From Pirellulales bacterium (lineage in GTDB: Bacteria; Planctomycetota; Planctomycetia; Pirellulales; Thermoguttaceae), in the NCBI GenBank assembly GCA_016931995.1, contig JAFGDS010000070.1, positions 1 through 64,000 of the forward strand: 64,000 nucleotides of DNA. The letters are read 5' to 3'. A program made the position numbers and the translations under genes. The notes below the pieces were generated by a model. The model did not search any database and had not been told where the DNA came from. It saw only the letters and a program-made list of their open reading frames with translations. Of this stretch, positions 47,201-54,571 are shown piece by piece; the first letter of the stretch is position 1, and each line of letters begins with the position of its first letter.

Positions 47201-47496
47201 GCGCGAGCCCGGAGATCTGGCTCCGCACGGACGTGGAACTCGGCGCCATGCCCCGCGAAATCGTGTTGGACGCCTGCTTCGGCGAGTCGATCGAGGTCTT
47301 CGTCAACGGGAAGCCGCTCTGGCGGGGGACCGGCGGCAACGCCGAGTACCATTCGATCCCGCTTTCCCGGGAACAGAAGAAGCTCTTCCGAACCGGTCGC
47401 AACACGGTGGCCGTGCATGCCCGCCAGGGCAGCCCGCCGGCGGCGCTGGACGTCGGCCTGGAGTGGATCTACCTGGACGCGCCCAAGGAGCCTTAG
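44164..47496 (+). CDS. Glycoside hydrolase family 2-like protein, probably inactive
   Basis: A 1110-residue exported protein (ATG 44164 after GGGGAGGG; short signal peptide WIAWGCLVAATAFEAVSA). The N-terminus is a GH2 sugar-binding domain (RRDTWATLNGPWQFRFDPDD, later PTDGIWQTVWLEA). A TIM-barrel region follows (ILLNGEPIFLRGVVDR-type block). Active relatives have an NE acid/base in HPSIxxWxLFNE; here the block is NHPAIVAWCLVGDVGQ (about residue 416), without the NE. The nucleophile block, normally SEYGG or TEFGG, reads LLCQYGG (about 522), without the Glu. The GH2 marker GYVYNELTDVEWEHDG remains. A C-terminal carbohydrate-binding-like domain ends the protein. A binding rather than cleaving role is inferred. 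Confidence 0.8.
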   Translation: MGMPWIAWGCLVAATAFEAVSAVEDVPRPEHPRPDLRRDTWATLNGPWQFRFDPDDCGLDEKWWTDPAGMDRRIIVPFCWSSRASGIADQSGQKIGWYHCRCTAPEAWRGRQIWLRFGAVDEEATVWVDGIEVGRHQGGSAPFEFNVTQQAEPGRQTSVVVRVRGAGQSRHAPSGQTHAPTDGIWQTVWLEARPVRHVRDVRLVPRRIGTEWSLEVEVDVVGPDGSAQIELVSPDGAFPEQKATLTIQGGAGRGRSSILVPNATPWSPERPRLYDLDVHLKDVRAAGGGGDEDVVHTYFGLRIIERGDPAGAGRPMVLLNGEPIFLRGVVDRSTNPEGLCTAPSEAVLRRDVEIARRLGVNLLRTGATTQEPRRLYWADRLGILVMADVPATWSADATTQESRQEAVCAAIRRDRNHPAIVAWCLVGDVGQRGGRDAKADEAARQWAQRLRSEIKERVDPTRLVGDDDPLSRKAAGKDFGMWRLLLDDYTEARQHVERVVRGLISREADRRSGSTPTEPPLLLCQYGGVVPGGGDRDVSWSFRYLTTLLRQFDLIQGYVYNELTDVEWEHDGLVNYDRTSKEFGYGAFVTGMTVADLQGADFVGYDAPPLLVLAPDETFTLPVFVSHYSSRREAPRLRWQIVGMDDLGQDESTEPRQMQTTWRPHCVTFQKSMTVAVPSRRPFVGALTLELLDDRGDRIAANYVNLIVRPSGAPADAAGASPRQSPRVEVLGRRLVALRFSPDDFSAFRADQPMTHWLTPRSRFFGYGHCEVEYRIALPEFVRDAVPVQVVLMAELATKARDERLDWPAQRRESDCPQTEHRKYPGKIAARLAGKPLWRFDLPDDPADSRGVLSHEQRWQHGSYGYLVHQRVDLFGEAAFRDQWRSSDNVPLVFEAVEDEKDGKPVAHGLSLFGERLGRYPMDPTLVVATSDDLRRPPGWTSFESVAVNRLLDRVRRETGAATAAAGGHVWRYATQRPEPDWLVSEASTASWRTGSSAFGQPGTPGVRVRTDCASPEIWLRTDVELGAMPREIVLDACFGESIEVFVNGKPLWRGTGGNAEYHSIPLSREQKKLFRTGRNTVAVHARQGSPPAALDVGLEWIYLDAPKEP

Positions 47497-47518
47497 GGGA
47501 AATGGTCTCGCGCGGGGC

Positions 47519-49147
47519 TCAATCCGTGTGGCCGCCGGTCAAGTGCATGGATCGGATGGCCGCCGCGCCGGTTTGGCCGGCGTCGTTGGCGTAGCGGGAG
47601 AATGCCAACAGGTCGGTGACCAGTTCCTGCATGCGCGTGGCGCCGCCAACGACGAAGGGGACGAGATCGCGCGGATCCTCGCGGAGGCGCCGTTGAAGCT
47701 CCCTGGCCAGCCCGGCAATGGTCTCGGCCGTCTCGGCAAGTCGATCCTTGGAGCGATGGGGATCTTTCTCGTCGTGCGGTTCGGGCGTCGACGTGGTTTC
47801 GACCAACCCCTTGGACAGGACCAGATTTCGGAACCATCGCAGGAGCGTTCCCCGGCTGATGGTGCCCACCGGGCAGCCGTCGGCGACGATCACGACGCGT
47901 CGGATGGACACGCGGCAGAGGAATTCGTAGACGACGCGGATGGGCGTGTCCTCGTCGTAACAGATGACGTTGGGTTTCATCACGTCGCGGACGGGCGACT
48001 CCCAGCTATCGAACGAGACCATCGTGGCCAAGAGATCCTTCTCGGAGAGGATGCCGACCAGCTTGCCTTCCCGATTGACCACCGGCGTCGAGTTGATGCG
48101 GGAGCGGAGAAAGAACTCGGCGGCCTGGCCCACCGTCTCGTCCTCGTGGAGGCCGACGACCATGGGGCTCATGACGTGTCGGGCGGTGATCCCGCGGAAG
48201 ATGCCGTGCTGATCCGACTCGTCCAGGTCGATTTGCCGCGCGCTGTTGAGCAGCTCGAAGGAAACCACGCGGTCCCGGCCGGATTGTTTGGCGCACAGCA
48301 GCGCCTGGTCGGCCTGATCGACCAGTCCCGCGGACGTTTGGGTGTCGTCGCGGCGTTGGGCCACGCCGAAGCTGGCCGTGACGCGAAGCTCGGTCCCGCC
48401 GCCGCGGATAACCGTGCCCGACAGCGACGCGCGAAGGCGCTCGGCCCAGGCCACCGCGGCTTCCTCGGTGGTGTCGGGCAACAACGCGCAGAATTCCTCG
48501 CCGCCGTAACGGCAGATCGTGTCGCTGGCTCGGCAATTCCTCAGGAGAATTTCGGTGATCGTCTTCAGGACGGCGTCGCCCACCGGATGACCGTGCATGT
48601 CGTTGACGCGCTTGAAGAAATCCAGGTCGATCATCGCGCACGACAGGGGCGCGCCGCTGCGCGACACGCGTTCCCATTCCTTCTCCAGGACCTCGTAGAA
48701 CGTCCGCTGGGTCCACAGGCGGGTAAGAGGGTCGGTGCGCGCCATCTCGGACAGGCGCCGCTCGAGGGCGACGATTCGTCCCGCCGCCCGCATCCGCGCC
48801 AACAACTCGCCCTGCAAGATCGGTTTGCCCAGATAATCATCCGCGCCAATCTCCAATCCGGTAATCATCTCCGCCGGCGCGGAACGGATGGTCAGGAACA
48901 GGATATAGACGTATTTCGGCAGGTTCGACGCCCGGACGCGGCGGCACAACTCCGGGCCGTCCACGACCGGCATCTCCCAGTCCGTAATCAGGAAGTCGGG
49001 GCAGTCGGCCTCGATGGCCGCCAGGGCCTCCATCCCGTTGCCGGCCTCGCGCACGTCGAAGTCGGCGCCACGGAGCCAATGGGAAAGGATGCGGCGCAAC
49101 GCCGGGTCGTCGTCGACAAGGAGAACCCTTCGATTAGGCGGATTCAT
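47519..49147 (-). CDS. Response regulator diguanylate cyclase with CBS pair
   Basis: A 542-residue signalling protein. An N-terminal receiver domain carries VLLVDDDPALRR, the phospho-acceptor Asp 56 (LITDWEMP) and Lys 108 (LGKPI). A GGDEF domain (about 135-300) has an intact GGEEF active motif at 215-219 and an RASD inhibitory site at 206-209, so it should make cyclic di-GMP with feedback inhibition. Two CBS domains follow (HVMSPMVVGLHEDETVGQAA; DVMKPNVICYDEDTPIRVVY), which could sense adenine nucleotides. The last 70 residues resemble a histidine-kinase dimerisation helix (ELVTDLLAFSRYA) but lack an ATPase domain. Confidence 0.92.
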   Translation of the reverse strand: MNPPNRRVLLVDDDPALRRILSHWLRGADFDVREAGNGMEALAAIEADCPDFLITDWEMPVVDGPELCRRVRASNLPKYVYILFLTIRSAPAEMITGLEIGADDYLGKPILQGELLARMRAAGRIVALERRLSEMARTDPLTRLWTQRTFYEVLEKEWERVSRSGAPLSCAMIDLDFFKRVNDMHGHPVGDAVLKTITEILLRNCRASDTICRYGGEEFCALLPDTTEEAAVAWAERLRASLSGTVIRGGGTELRVTASFGVAQRRDDTQTSAGLVDQADQALLCAKQSGRDRVVSFELLNSARQIDLDESDQHGIFRGITARHVMSPMVVGLHEDETVGQAAEFFLRSRINSTPVVNREGKLVGILSEKDLLATMVSFDSWESPVRDVMKPNVICYDEDTPIRVVYEFLCRVSIRRVVIVADGCPVGTISRGTLLRWFRNLVLSKGLVETTSTPEPHDEKDPHRSKDRLAETAETIAGLARELQRRLREDPRDLVPFVVGGATRMQELVTDLLAFSRYANDAGQTGAAAIRSMHLTGGHTD

Positions 49148-49553
49148 CGTATTCCAGGAAGCAGATCACGGTGACAGCCCAGAGGGCTCTTCCAACCCGC
49201 GTCTCTCGCCGCCGGTCGCGACGAGGCCGCGCAAATCCTTGCTGGGACTGCCCAATCCAATCAAGTCACGTGGAACACGTCGCGAACGGCTCGCCGAGTC
49301 CGCGCGACCGGAGAGCCCGCCACGAGTGCGATTTGCCTGACCACCCTTCACGTTGGGAGATATAACAGGTCAACCCTCAAGCGTAGCTTAGAGTCGGGAA
49401 TCATGCGGTCTGGGGGGGCGTGATAATCGCATGGGCGTGGTCGGGATGAGTGGGACGAGCCAGGAACATCCCGCCGGGCATGCCCTAACCCCGCGTTGGA
49501 GCGCTTCAGAACCCCAGCGTAATCCGCACTTTCGGCCCCTTCGCCACGAGCGG
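49148..49553. other. Intergenic stretch between glpD and the GGDEF gene
   Basis: About 400 bases with no recognised gene, strong terminator hairpin or repeat-family copy. Both flanking genes read leftward, so a promoter for the GGDEF gene is expected here. Confidence 0.4.
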
Positions 49554-51092
49554 TCAGTTGGCCGGGATCCGGCCCGGGCTTTTTGCCGGCGCGGTCGGCC
49601 GGTGCGGCGGTGGGATCGACGGCGAGGCCGCCTCCCAAAGCGGAAAACACGCCGCCCGTTCGGCGGCCACCCTCGGCGCGTCCCAGCCGAGCGACTTGGC
49701 CATCCAGGGCGCGACGGCGTCGGCGACCGCCTGGACGTCGGCGTGGTAATACCACCAGCCCGTCCTTCGGATCAGCACGTCGTCGAGGCGCAGCGCCCAT
49801 TCGTTGTGGCAGTAATGCTCCACCGCCTCGCGCGTCACCGGCGGCGGCACGATCGAACTGGGACCGACGTCCTCCCGCGGATCCAAGAGCGGCTCGACGG
49901 CCGTGCGACAGGGGTTCGCCGGCCGCCCCAGGGCGCGGATGACGCGATCGACGGTCTGCTCGGCCATCAGGCGGTACGTGGTCAGCTTTCCGCCGGTGAC
50001 GTCCCACCAGCCCGGCTCGGCCAGCGTGATTTCGTGCCGGCGCGAGATGTCCGAGGGTTGGCCGTTTCGATCGGCCACCAACGGCCGGAGGCCCGACCAC
50101 GTGCTGATCACGTCGCGCGGCGCGATCCCGGCGCCCGGAAAAAGCGCGGCGACGACGTCGAGTACGTACTGGACGTCGTCGGGTTCGCAGGGAGGATCGT
50201 CCACCGGGCCGGCGTAGTCGGTGTCCGTCGTTCCCAGGATGACGCGCTGGCCCCAAGGAATGGCGAAGAGGATGCGCGCGCCTTCGGTGAGGACGACCGC
50301 TTCGGGAATGGGGAGCCGACCGCGGTCGATCACGAGATGGACGCCCTTGGTCAAGCGGAGGCGCGTGCGGCTGTGAGGCAGCTTGTCGGACCAGGGGCCC
50401 GTGGCGTTGACGATCTGGCGGGCGCGGATCGCCATGGCCCGGTCGGCCGCGGCGTCGCGCGCGTCGATCCGCCAATGGTCGGTCTGGCGCGCCGCGTCGA
50501 GAAACCGGGCATAGTTGAGCACGATGGCGCCGTGTCGGGAGGCGGATCGCAACGTGTCCATGACCAGTCGGGAGTCGTGCGTCAATCCGTCGAAGTAGCG
50601 CACGGCTCCGGTCACGCCATCGGGCGACAGTCCCGGCAACAGTTCGAGCGTCTCGCGCCGCGTGAGCGTGCTGGACTTGCCCAGGTTGCGCCGTCCGCAC
50701 AAGAGATCGTAGAGTTTCACGCCGATACCGAGCTTCCATCGCGCCCAGCGCCATCCGCGGCGCGTGGGAAAGATGAAGGCCTGGGGAGCGGCCAGGTGGG
50801 GCGCGATCCGGTGGATCACGCGCTTTTCTTTACTGGCCTCGTGGACCAGGCGGAGGTGGCCCTGGGAGAGATAACGCAGCCCGCCGTGCAACAGGTGGCT
50901 CGATCGGCTGCTGGTGCCGAAGGCGAAATCGCGCTGTTCGATCAAGCCGACGCGCAAACCGCGCATGGCGGCGTCGCGAGCCACTCCCGCCCCGACGATG
51001 CCGCCTCCCACGACGAGGAGGTCCAGCACGTCAGTCTCGAGTCGCTCGGCTTCCGGTCGCCGCGTGGGGGGTTTGGGCGGGTGATTGTCCAC
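49554..51092 (-). CDS. glpD: Glycerol-3-phosphate dehydrogenase
   Basis: A 512-residue FAD enzyme that oxidises glycerol 3-phosphate to dihydroxyacetone phosphate at the membrane. The FAD-binding motif is LLVVGGGIVGAGVARDAAMR. Family blocks RSSHLLHGGLRYLSQG and LGTTDTDYAG follow, with the C-terminal domain after about residue 380. GTG 51092 is chosen because GGAGA lies eight bases upstream; ATG 51128 is an alternative. The start lies inside the end of the HAD phosphatase gene (overlap about 60 bases), so the two form one leftward operon. This operon is divergent from glpP and has a terminator in its leader. Confidence 0.92.
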   Translation of the reverse strand: MDNHPPKPPTRRPEAERLETDVLDLLVVGGGIVGAGVARDAAMRGLRVGLIEQRDFAFGTSSRSSHLLHGGLRYLSQGHLRLVHEASKEKRVIHRIAPHLAAPQAFIFPTRRGWRWARWKLGIGVKLYDLLCGRRNLGKSSTLTRRETLELLPGLSPDGVTGAVRYFDGLTHDSRLVMDTLRSASRHGAIVLNYARFLDAARQTDHWRIDARDAAADRAMAIRARQIVNATGPWSDKLPHSRTRLRLTKGVHLVIDRGRLPIPEAVVLTEGARILFAIPWGQRVILGTTDTDYAGPVDDPPCEPDDVQYVLDVVAALFPGAGIAPRDVISTWSGLRPLVADRNGQPSDISRRHEITLAEPGWWDVTGGKLTTYRLMAEQTVDRVIRALGRPANPCRTAVEPLLDPREDVGPSSIVPPPVTREAVEHYCHNEWALRLDDVLIRRTGWWYYHADVQAVADAVAPWMAKSLGWDAPRVAAERAACFPLWEAASPSIPPPHRPTAPAKSPGRIPAN

Positions 51093-51933
51093 GATCCATT
51101 CTCCGATGCCGACGCAGCGCGGCGCCAAACTCGGCCAGGTCGCGGCAAACGAGATCCGGCGGCTCGTCCAGCGCCGCCGCCTCGTCCGCCGTGGCCTCGC
51201 CCGTCAGAACGAGCACGCCCAGGCATCCAAACCGCCGGGCCATGGCCATGTCGGTGTACAGACGGTCCCCCACCATGGCCAGTTGGGCCGGCTCAATCGC
51301 ATGACGACGGACGATGCCTTCCAGCATCCGCGGATCCGGCTTGCCGGGCACCGCCATCGGGCGCCGGCCCGTCGCCTCGTTCAACGCCGCGCAGACCGAC
51401 CCGCAATCGACCAGAACCGTCGCCTTGCGCGTGGGGCAGACGCGGTCGGGATGCGTGGCCAGATAGGGTTTGCCTTGGGCCAGCCAATACGCCGCGCGGC
51501 ACAGCCCGGCGTAGACCAGCGTCGTGTCGAAGCCCACCACGACGGCGTCCGGCTCGTCGGCCGGATCGTCCGCGCTAATCGCGAAGCCGAACGACTGGAA
51601 ATGGCTTCGCAGGCTGTCCGTGCCGACGACGAACAGCCGCCTGACCCGGGGCAACTCCTTTTGAAGGAAGCTGACCATCGCGTCGGCCGACGTGTAGACG
51701 TTGTTCCGATCGGCCCGGATGCCGACCTTCCGCAGATGGGCGACGTAGTCCTCCGTGCTTCGCGAGCAATTATTCGTCAGGAACGTGCGGCCGATGCCCA
51801 GCTCGTCGAGCAAATCGAGAAACGGACCGGTGCAGGCGAAGGGCTCGCCGTCCTTGTAGACGGTGCCGTCCAGGTCCAACGCCACGTGGCGGACCTCCGC
51901 CAATCGCCCCGCGCTGTTGTCCTCTGACGCCAT
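51031..51933 (-). CDS. HAD-IIA phosphatase, candidate glycerol-phosphate phosphatase
   Basis: A 300-residue NagD/PGP-type HAD hydrolase. The nucleophile motif is ALDLDGTVYKDG (DxDGT). Motif II is RTFLTNNCSRS, the motif III Lys lies in MAVPGKPDPRML and the last acidic motif is MVGDRLYTDM. Family members dephosphorylate phosphoglycolate, glycerol 3-phosphate or sugar phosphates. Linkage to glpD and glpP favours glycerol 3-phosphate. ATG 51933 is the conventional start. A longer in-frame reading from ATG 52035 passes through the leader terminator without a stop. Confidence 0.85.
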   Translation of the reverse strand: MASEDNSAGRLAEVRHVALDLDGTVYKDGEPFACTGPFLDLLDELGIGRTFLTNNCSRSTEDYVAHLRKVGIRADRNNVYTSADAMVSFLQKELPRVRRLFVVGTDSLRSHFQSFGFAISADDPADEPDAVVVGFDTTLVYAGLCRAAYWLAQGKPYLATHPDRVCPTRKATVLVDCGSVCAALNEATGRRPMAVPGKPDPRMLEGIVRRHAIEPAQLAMVGDRLYTDMAMARRFGCLGVLVLTGEATADEAAALDEPPDLVCRDLAEFGAALRRHRRMDRGQSPAQTPHAATGSRATRD

Positions 51934-51949
51934 GAGCGCGCACCCAAAG

Positions 51950-51977
51950 AAAAAAGCCCCGCGCACAAACGCGGGGC
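51950..51977 (-). terminator. Intrinsic terminator in the leader of the HAD-glpD operon
   Basis: On the minus strand, GCCCCGCG, loop TTTGTG and CGCGGGGC are followed by six T residues. It lies 17 bases before the HAD start and about 60 bases after the predicted promoter, so it would stop transcription ahead of the operon unless overridden. The adjacent glpP gene encodes the expected antiterminator. Confidence 0.9.
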
Positions 51978-52042
51978 CTTCTCGGAATTCTCTCAAGCCC
52001 GTTTGTTGAAGGAATCGCTTGCGGGCGACCCCCATTACGTCT

Positions 52043-52072
52043 ATTATGGACAGGCGACGGACCGCGTGTCAA
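52043..52072 (-). promoter_or_regulatory. Sigma-70-like promoter of the HAD-glpD operon
   Basis: On the minus strand, TTGACA (52072-52067) and CATAAT (52048-52043) are separated by 18 bases, a near-consensus promoter. The expected start is near 52036, so the transcript would begin almost exactly at ATG 52035 and then run into the terminator at 51977-51950. Confidence 0.75.
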
Positions 52073-52133
52073 GAGGCGGCTTTTGTCGGAGAAAGCCCCC
52101 CGCGGCGCGAAACCTCCGGCTCCCCATCGGTTT

Positions 52134-52733
52134 ATGACCGCGAAAACCCCTCCCGGCCTGCCCGAGTCATTCTTCCGAAAACCGGTCATTCCTTACTTGA
52201 CCCATTTGGCGGACGAGTGCATCGGCCTGCTGGCCCACGCCAGCCTGGTCATGATCCAGGCCGACGAGCTGACCGATCTGCCCCGCGTGATCGAGCCGTT
52301 CGAGCGGCCGCCCCTGGCCCACACGCCGGTGCTTCTGCATTTGGACTTGATCCACGGGCTGGCCCGGGACGAGGCCGCCGTCCGCTTCGTGGCCGGCATG
52401 AAGCGCATCAACGGCATCATCACGGTGCACCATCATCTGGTGGCCGTGGCCAGACGGCTGGGGTTGCTCTCGGTCGTGCGGCTCTTCCTGCAAGATGGGC
52501 GCGCGGTGAAACGCGGATTGTCGGTCATCCAGAAGTCCAAACCGGACGCCGTCGAACTTTTGCCCGGCGTGGCCGCCATCGAAGTGGCCGCCGAGTTCCG
52601 CGCCGTGAATACGCCGCACATCGCCGGAGGCCTGATCCGCGGACCGGAAACCTTCCGCCGCATCATCGCCAGCGGCTGCCGCGCCGTGAGCACCACCAAC
52701 GAAGCCCTCTGGCGTATCAATGAGCAGGCGTAG
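52134..52733 (+). CDS. glpP: Glycerol-3-phosphate-responsive antiterminator GlpP
   Basis: A 199-residue GlpP-family protein. In Bacillus this protein binds glycerol 3-phosphate and the leader mRNA of glp operons, allowing transcription past a terminator. Conserved blocks are VLLHLDLIHGLARDEAAVRF, INGIITVHHHLVAVARRLGL, KPDAVELLPGVA, IAGGLIRGPE and AVSTTNEALW. ATG 52134 is used; a TTG at 52083 would add 17 residues with no family match. It is divergent from the HAD-glpD operon, separated by about 100 bases that contain that operon's promoter. Confidence 0.93.
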   Translation: MTAKTPPGLPESFFRKPVIPYLTHLADECIGLLAHASLVMIQADELTDLPRVIEPFERPPLAHTPVLLHLDLIHGLARDEAAVRFVAGMKRINGIITVHHHLVAVARRLGLLSVVRLFLQDGRAVKRGLSVIQKSKPDAVELLPGVAAIEVAAEFRAVNTPHIAGGLIRGPETFRRIIASGCRAVSTTNEALWRINEQA

Positions 52734-52780
52734 ACTTGTAGGCTAGAGCATGTTTTGGATGACCGTGGCGTTTTGGGTGC

Positions 52781-52935
52781 CATGCCCACGCTTGCCGTGG
52801 GCATGTTCTCCCGAGAAATGCCATGCATGGCCACCACGGGGGCGCCACTGCTGGCTTGTCCAGCAGTGCCCGGCGAATCGTGCGGGAGAAAGGGTTGGTT
52901 CCGGGCGAGAGACACTGCTGGACAAGCCAGCAGTG
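52781..52935. repeat. Cluster of family E and A palindromes after glpP
   Basis: A family E hairpin (CATGCCCACG/CGTGGGCATG, 52781-52805) is followed by an inverted pair of family A hairpins (52846-52868 and 52913-52935; stem CACTGCTGG). Flanks read GGGTGC and GGCGCC. The cluster fills the gap between convergent genes and may terminate both. Confidence 0.85.
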
Positions 52936-52957
52936 GCGCCCAATTTCAAAAACGTTC

Positions 52958-54307
52958 TTAGCGCCGCTCCTCCGCCCGCCGCCGGGCGATGGACTCGCCG
53001 TGACGCCGCACGCGGAGGTCGAGATCGGCCCGCGCAAGACGCTCCACCTCGGCCAACAACGCCGGATCGTTCGACGTGGCCAACAATCCCACCGCCACGG
53101 CGCGCACGTCGCCGTCGGCGTCGCGGGCAAGCCACAGAAGCCACGGTTCGGGCTTGACGCTCCGCAGCCCCGGAAGCGTCCGCGCGAGACGCTTGCGGAC
53201 CTCCGGATCGGGGTCGAAAAGCTGCCGACCCACCGCAAGCTCCACCTGGCCAAAACCCCGCCTCGTCAGCTCCGCCCTGGCTTGGTCGGCCGACGCCGGG
53301 TCCTCGTGCCAGAGTCCGCGCAGCAGATCGAGCGTCTCGGATTTCGCCAACGGCGAGACGACCGTGGGCGACTCGTCCAGAGACGTCCGCGGATGGGCCC
53401 CGCCAGCCGTGCTGGGGGGCAACGGGGAATCCTCGGCCGGCGCGGACGCCGGCGGGCTGCCCTCGAGCGGCCGCGCCCCGCCCGCCGCGCCGCCCAAAAG
53501 ACGCGGCGCCCCGGTCGACGGCCGAAGCCGCTGCGCGCCCGACGGCCGGTTCAACCGTTGAGGCTCCTCCCCCGGCGGCGGTTCCTCTGGATGTCCGCGG
53601 ACGGCCAACGAGGCGTCGGGGCGTTCCTCGGCCAGCGGCGCGGGCAAAAGCCCCCCGCCAGGAAGCTGGGCCAGGCGGCCGGTCTCCAGATCGGGCGAAT
53701 CGGCCGGACCGAAGCCACGCGGCGGCGGGGCGTCGCGCGAGGCGGGCTCCCCCGCGACGGAGTCCTCCGGCAAGACGATCTCGGGCGATTGCTCCTGGTC
53801 CACGGCCGCCAGGGCGCGGCGATCGGCCCGCGACCGGCGCAGGACGGTCTCGCACGCGTCAATCACCCGTCTGCGATCGACGGTCGCCGGATCCATCGGG
53901 CAACGCAGAATCCGCGTGGCCAGCTCGGCGGCGTCGAGCCGAGCCGTGGGGCCAAAACGATCGACGTGGTCGGCCAGGCTCCGGGCCAACGCGGCCAGAC
54001 GCGGCGACGCGGAACGCGCGTCGAGCGATTTCCAGTCCTCCAATTGAGCAAAAAGCGCGCCCCGGGCCGCCCGGGCCACGCGTTCGCGCGGCGAGCCGAG
54101 CATTTCGACCAGGACGGGCAGTCCCGGCGGGCCCAGCCCGGCCACGCGGCCCACCAACTCGACCGCCCGGGGATCGTCGGCTTGCGCCATCTCGCGCTGC
54201 CACTCGCGTGCCAGCCAACCCCGTCCCGCCTCGCGGAGCCCGAACGTGACCCCCAGCAACACCGTCGCCACCGCCAGCGCCGCCCACCAAAATTGACGTC
54301 TGTTCAT
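52958..54307 (-). CDS. Membrane-anchored HEAT-like repeat protein
   Basis: A 449-residue leftward protein. A single N-terminal membrane span (FWWAALAVATVLLGVTFGLR) starts at ATG 54307. Helical repeats of HEAT type follow (GLGPPGLPVLVEMLGSPRER, RVARAARGALFAQLEDW). A long low-complexity middle rich in Pro, Ala, Gly and Glu comes next (about 195-325). The end returns to HEAT-like repeats (LFDPDPEVRKRLARTLPGLR, DADGDVRAVAVGLL). Such proteins usually act as periplasmic or envelope scaffolds; the partner is unknown. Confidence 0.7.
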   Translation of the reverse strand: MNRRQFWWAALAVATVLLGVTFGLREAGRGWLAREWQREMAQADDPRAVELVGRVAGLGPPGLPVLVEMLGSPRERVARAARGALFAQLEDWKSLDARSASPRLAALARSLADHVDRFGPTARLDAAELATRILRCPMDPATVDRRRVIDACETVLRRSRADRRALAAVDQEQSPEIVLPEDSVAGEPASRDAPPPRGFGPADSPDLETGRLAQLPGGGLLPAPLAEERPDASLAVRGHPEEPPPGEEPQRLNRPSGAQRLRPSTGAPRLLGGAAGGARPLEGSPPASAPAEDSPLPPSTAGGAHPRTSLDESPTVVSPLAKSETLDLLRGLWHEDPASADQARAELTRRGFGQVELAVGRQLFDPDPEVRKRLARTLPGLRSVKPEPWLLWLARDADGDVRAVAVGLLATSNDPALLAEVERLARADLDLRVRRHGESIARRRAEERR

Positions 54308-54571
54308 GCCGAAGGCCCCACCCGGTTTGGAGAAGGGCGGCATTGTCCCGGGGGCGGCGGTCCGCGGCAAGGTCAAAACACGGCTTGGAAAGCGGGAGGC
54401 TCAACGGGGCTGGTAAAATGGGCAGTCTTGCCCGCGGAGCTTCGCCGGTTTTTGGCTGGGGTGGGCCGGGCCGGGCGGCCGAATAACCATCAATATCCGC
54501 ATACTCGCCGCGCCCGGCCGGGCGCGGCGATGCGGCGTGGCAGCCAGCTCGGCTAACAGGGGGGATCTGAC
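54308..54571. other. Divergent intergenic region
   Basis: Holds the start regions of the HEAT-like gene (leftward) and the next gene (rightward). The ribosome binding site GGGGGGA lies at 54560-54566. No palindrome family member was found. Confidence 0.4.

Noticed and set aside
45286-47418. Long leftward frame of 710 codons opposite the GH2-like gene
   Set aside because: Antisense shadow. GH2 domain blocks on the plus strand are unambiguous.
51950-51977. Terminator for a gene upstream on the minus strand
   Set aside because: No leftward gene lies between this hairpin and the divergent glpP gene. A promoter lies only about 65 bases upstream, so it is a leader terminator of the HAD-glpD operon.
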